Source: a bacterium
GTDB taxonomy: Bacteria; Desulfobacterota; Deferrisomatia; Deferrisomatales; BM512
Assembly: GCA_009724975.1 (NCBI GenBank)
Contig: SRXB01000115.1
Coordinates: 1 to 6,724, forward strand
Direction of reading: 5' to 3'
Length of the DNA: 6,724 bases
Below the pieces are notes generated by a model, which had not been told where the DNA came from, did not search any database, and saw only the letters and a program-made list of their open reading frames with translations. This document shows, one piece after another, positions 5,632 through 6,724 of this stretch. Position numbers and translations under genes: made by a program. The stretch's first letter is position 1. Each line of letters opens with the position of its first letter.

Positions 5632-6724
5632 TGAACCTCGGCGAGCTTATTTTCGAGATTGGAACCGAGGAGATTCCCGCCGGATTCGTCCCGCTGGCAC
5701 TCTCCTCCCTGAAGCAGATTGCCGGAGCCTCCCTTTCGGCGGGCCGCGTGCCCTTCGAGGAGATCAACGTCTACGGCACCCCCCGAAGGCTGACCCTCCA
5801 CATCACCGGCCTCGCACTCACCCAGCCCGACGCGGTCGAAGAGGTGTTGGGCCCCTCCGTCACGGTCGCCTTCGGCCCCGACGGCGCGCTCACCAAGGCC
5901 GGAGAGGGGTTCGCCCGCTCCAAGGGCGCCGCCCCCGCCGACATTTACCGCGTCGTCACCGACAAGGGCGAATACATAGCGGTCAAAAAGACCCTCAAGG
6001 GTTGCGATACCGCCCTCCTCCTCAAGGAGGAACTGCCAAGGTGGATGGCCAAGATACCCTTTCGCAAGTCGATGCGCTGGGGCTCGGGCGAAACCGCCTT
6101 CGCCCGCCCCATACACTGGATATTGGCGCTGCTGGACGGCGAAATTGTCGATTTCGAGTACGCCGGAGTCAAAAGCGGCAGGATGATAAAGGGCCACCGC
6201 TTCCACTCCACCGGCTACTTCGAGGTGATGGACGCCCCCGACTACTTCAGGAAGCTGCGCGAGGCGTCGGTCATCCTCTCGCAGGACGAGCGAAAAGAGA
6301 TAATAGCCTCGCAGGTCACGGAAGCGGCTAAAAAGGTCGGCGGGCAGGTGCTGATGGACGAGGAGCTCCTCGACACCGTCACCTTCCTCGTCGAGCAGCC
6401 CACCGCCGTCACCGGCAGCTTCGAGCCGCACTACCTCGAACTGCCCCGCGAGCTTTTGATCCTCTCCATGAAGACCCACCAGAAGTATTTCGCGGTCACC
6501 GACGGCGAGGGCAAGCTCCTCAACCACTTCGTGACGGTCTCCAACACCGCCGCCCGCGACCTTTCCGTGGTGGCGAGGGGCAACGAGAGAGTCCTTAGGG
6601 CGCGCCTTTCGGACGCCAGCTTCTTCTTCGTCGAAGACCAGAAAATCAGCCTTGAGGAGCACGCCGAGGAGCTTAAGCGCGTGGTCTTCCAGTCAAAGCT
6701 CGGCACCAGCTGGGAGAAGATGGA
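5631..6724 (+). CDS. glyS: Glycyl-tRNA synthetase beta subunit, N-terminal 364 residues, truncated by window edge
   Basis: The beta subunit recognises tRNA-Gly and completes the two-subunit synthetase. It begins ELIFEIGTEEIPAGF (residues 5-19), the family's signature N terminus. Further conserved blocks are VYGTPRRL, RPIHWILALLDG, the KGHRFH turn, LLILSMKTHQKYFA (M280-A288) and ERVLRARLSDASFFFVEDQ (from 319). The E. coli protein has 689 residues, so about half is visible; the HD-like and C-terminal anticodon-binding regions are outside. The ATG at 5631 overlaps the glyQ stop by one base and has AAGGAAGG ending six bases upstream, inside glyQ. A long antisense frame on the opposite strand is a codon-bias shadow. 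Confidence 0.97.
   Translation, partial: MNLGELIFEIGTEEIPAGFVPLALSSLKQIAGASLSAGRVPFEEINVYGTPRRLTLHITGLALTQPDAVEEVLGPSVTVAFGPDGALTKAGEGFARSKGAAPADIYRVVTDKGEYIAVKKTLKGCDTALLLKEELPRWMAKIPFRKSMRWGSGETAFARPIHWILALLDGEIVDFEYAGVKSGRMIKGHRFHSTGYFEVMDAPDYFRKLREASVILSQDERKEIIASQVTEAAKKVGGQVLMDEELLDTVTFLVEQPTAVTGSFEPHYLELPRELLILSMKTHQKYFAVTDGEGKLLNHFVTVSNTAARDLSVVARGNERVLRARLSDASFFFVEDQKISLEEHAEELKRVVFQSKLGTSWEKM

Noticed and set aside
5598..6662. Minus-strand 354-residue frame antisense to glyS.
   Set aside because: Despite its length it is antisense to conserved glyS codons in high-GC DNA. Its Val/Gly/Asp/Glu-rich product has no recognisable domain.

Overview
The window is an ordinary, gene-dense, GC-rich bacterial chromosomal segment carrying housekeeping genes. 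The two-subunit glycyl-tRNA synthetase (glyQ/glyS), a recO-glyQ-glyS neighbourhood, a B12-dependent ribonucleotide reductase and a Y-x6-K enoyl reductase-like SDR suggest a Gram-negative bacterium, perhaps of the Desulfuromonas/Geobacter type (former Deltaproteobacteria). That assignment is an inference of modest confidence. I see no mobile element, CRISPR array, tRNA or rRNA.

Left arm (minus strand, 1-2334). A class II ribonucleotide reductase gene (nrdJ) starts at 1655 and runs off the left edge, with 551 codons visible. Its upstream region (1656-1785) holds a sigma70-like promoter and two 16-bp NrdR-box-like sites whose starts are 32 bp apart. One of them covers the -10 element. Immediately upstream of that promoter is a Rho-independent terminator (1782-1815), which ends a separate one-gene unit: a 140-residue coiled-coil protein of unknown function (1852-2274) with its own strong promoter at 2306-2334.

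Right arm (plus strand, 2383-6724). nth (endonuclease III) overlaps recO (RecFOR recombination mediator) by 17 bp. The recO stop codon is embedded in the -35 of a good promoter for the next gene, a TTG-started enoyl-ACP-reductase-like SDR of FabL type. A GC-rich hairpin separates that gene from glyQ, which shares one base with glyS (TGATG). glyS runs off the right edge with 364 complete codons visible.

Functionally the window combines dNTP supply (nrdJ), base-excision repair (nth), recombinational repair (recO), probable fatty-acid synthesis (the SDR) and glycine tRNA charging (glyQS). No undescribed system is evident. The parts most worth checking are the paired NrdR boxes at nrdJ, the FabL-like reductase inserted between recO and glyQS with its palindrome-rich control region, and the hairpin just ahead of glyQ.
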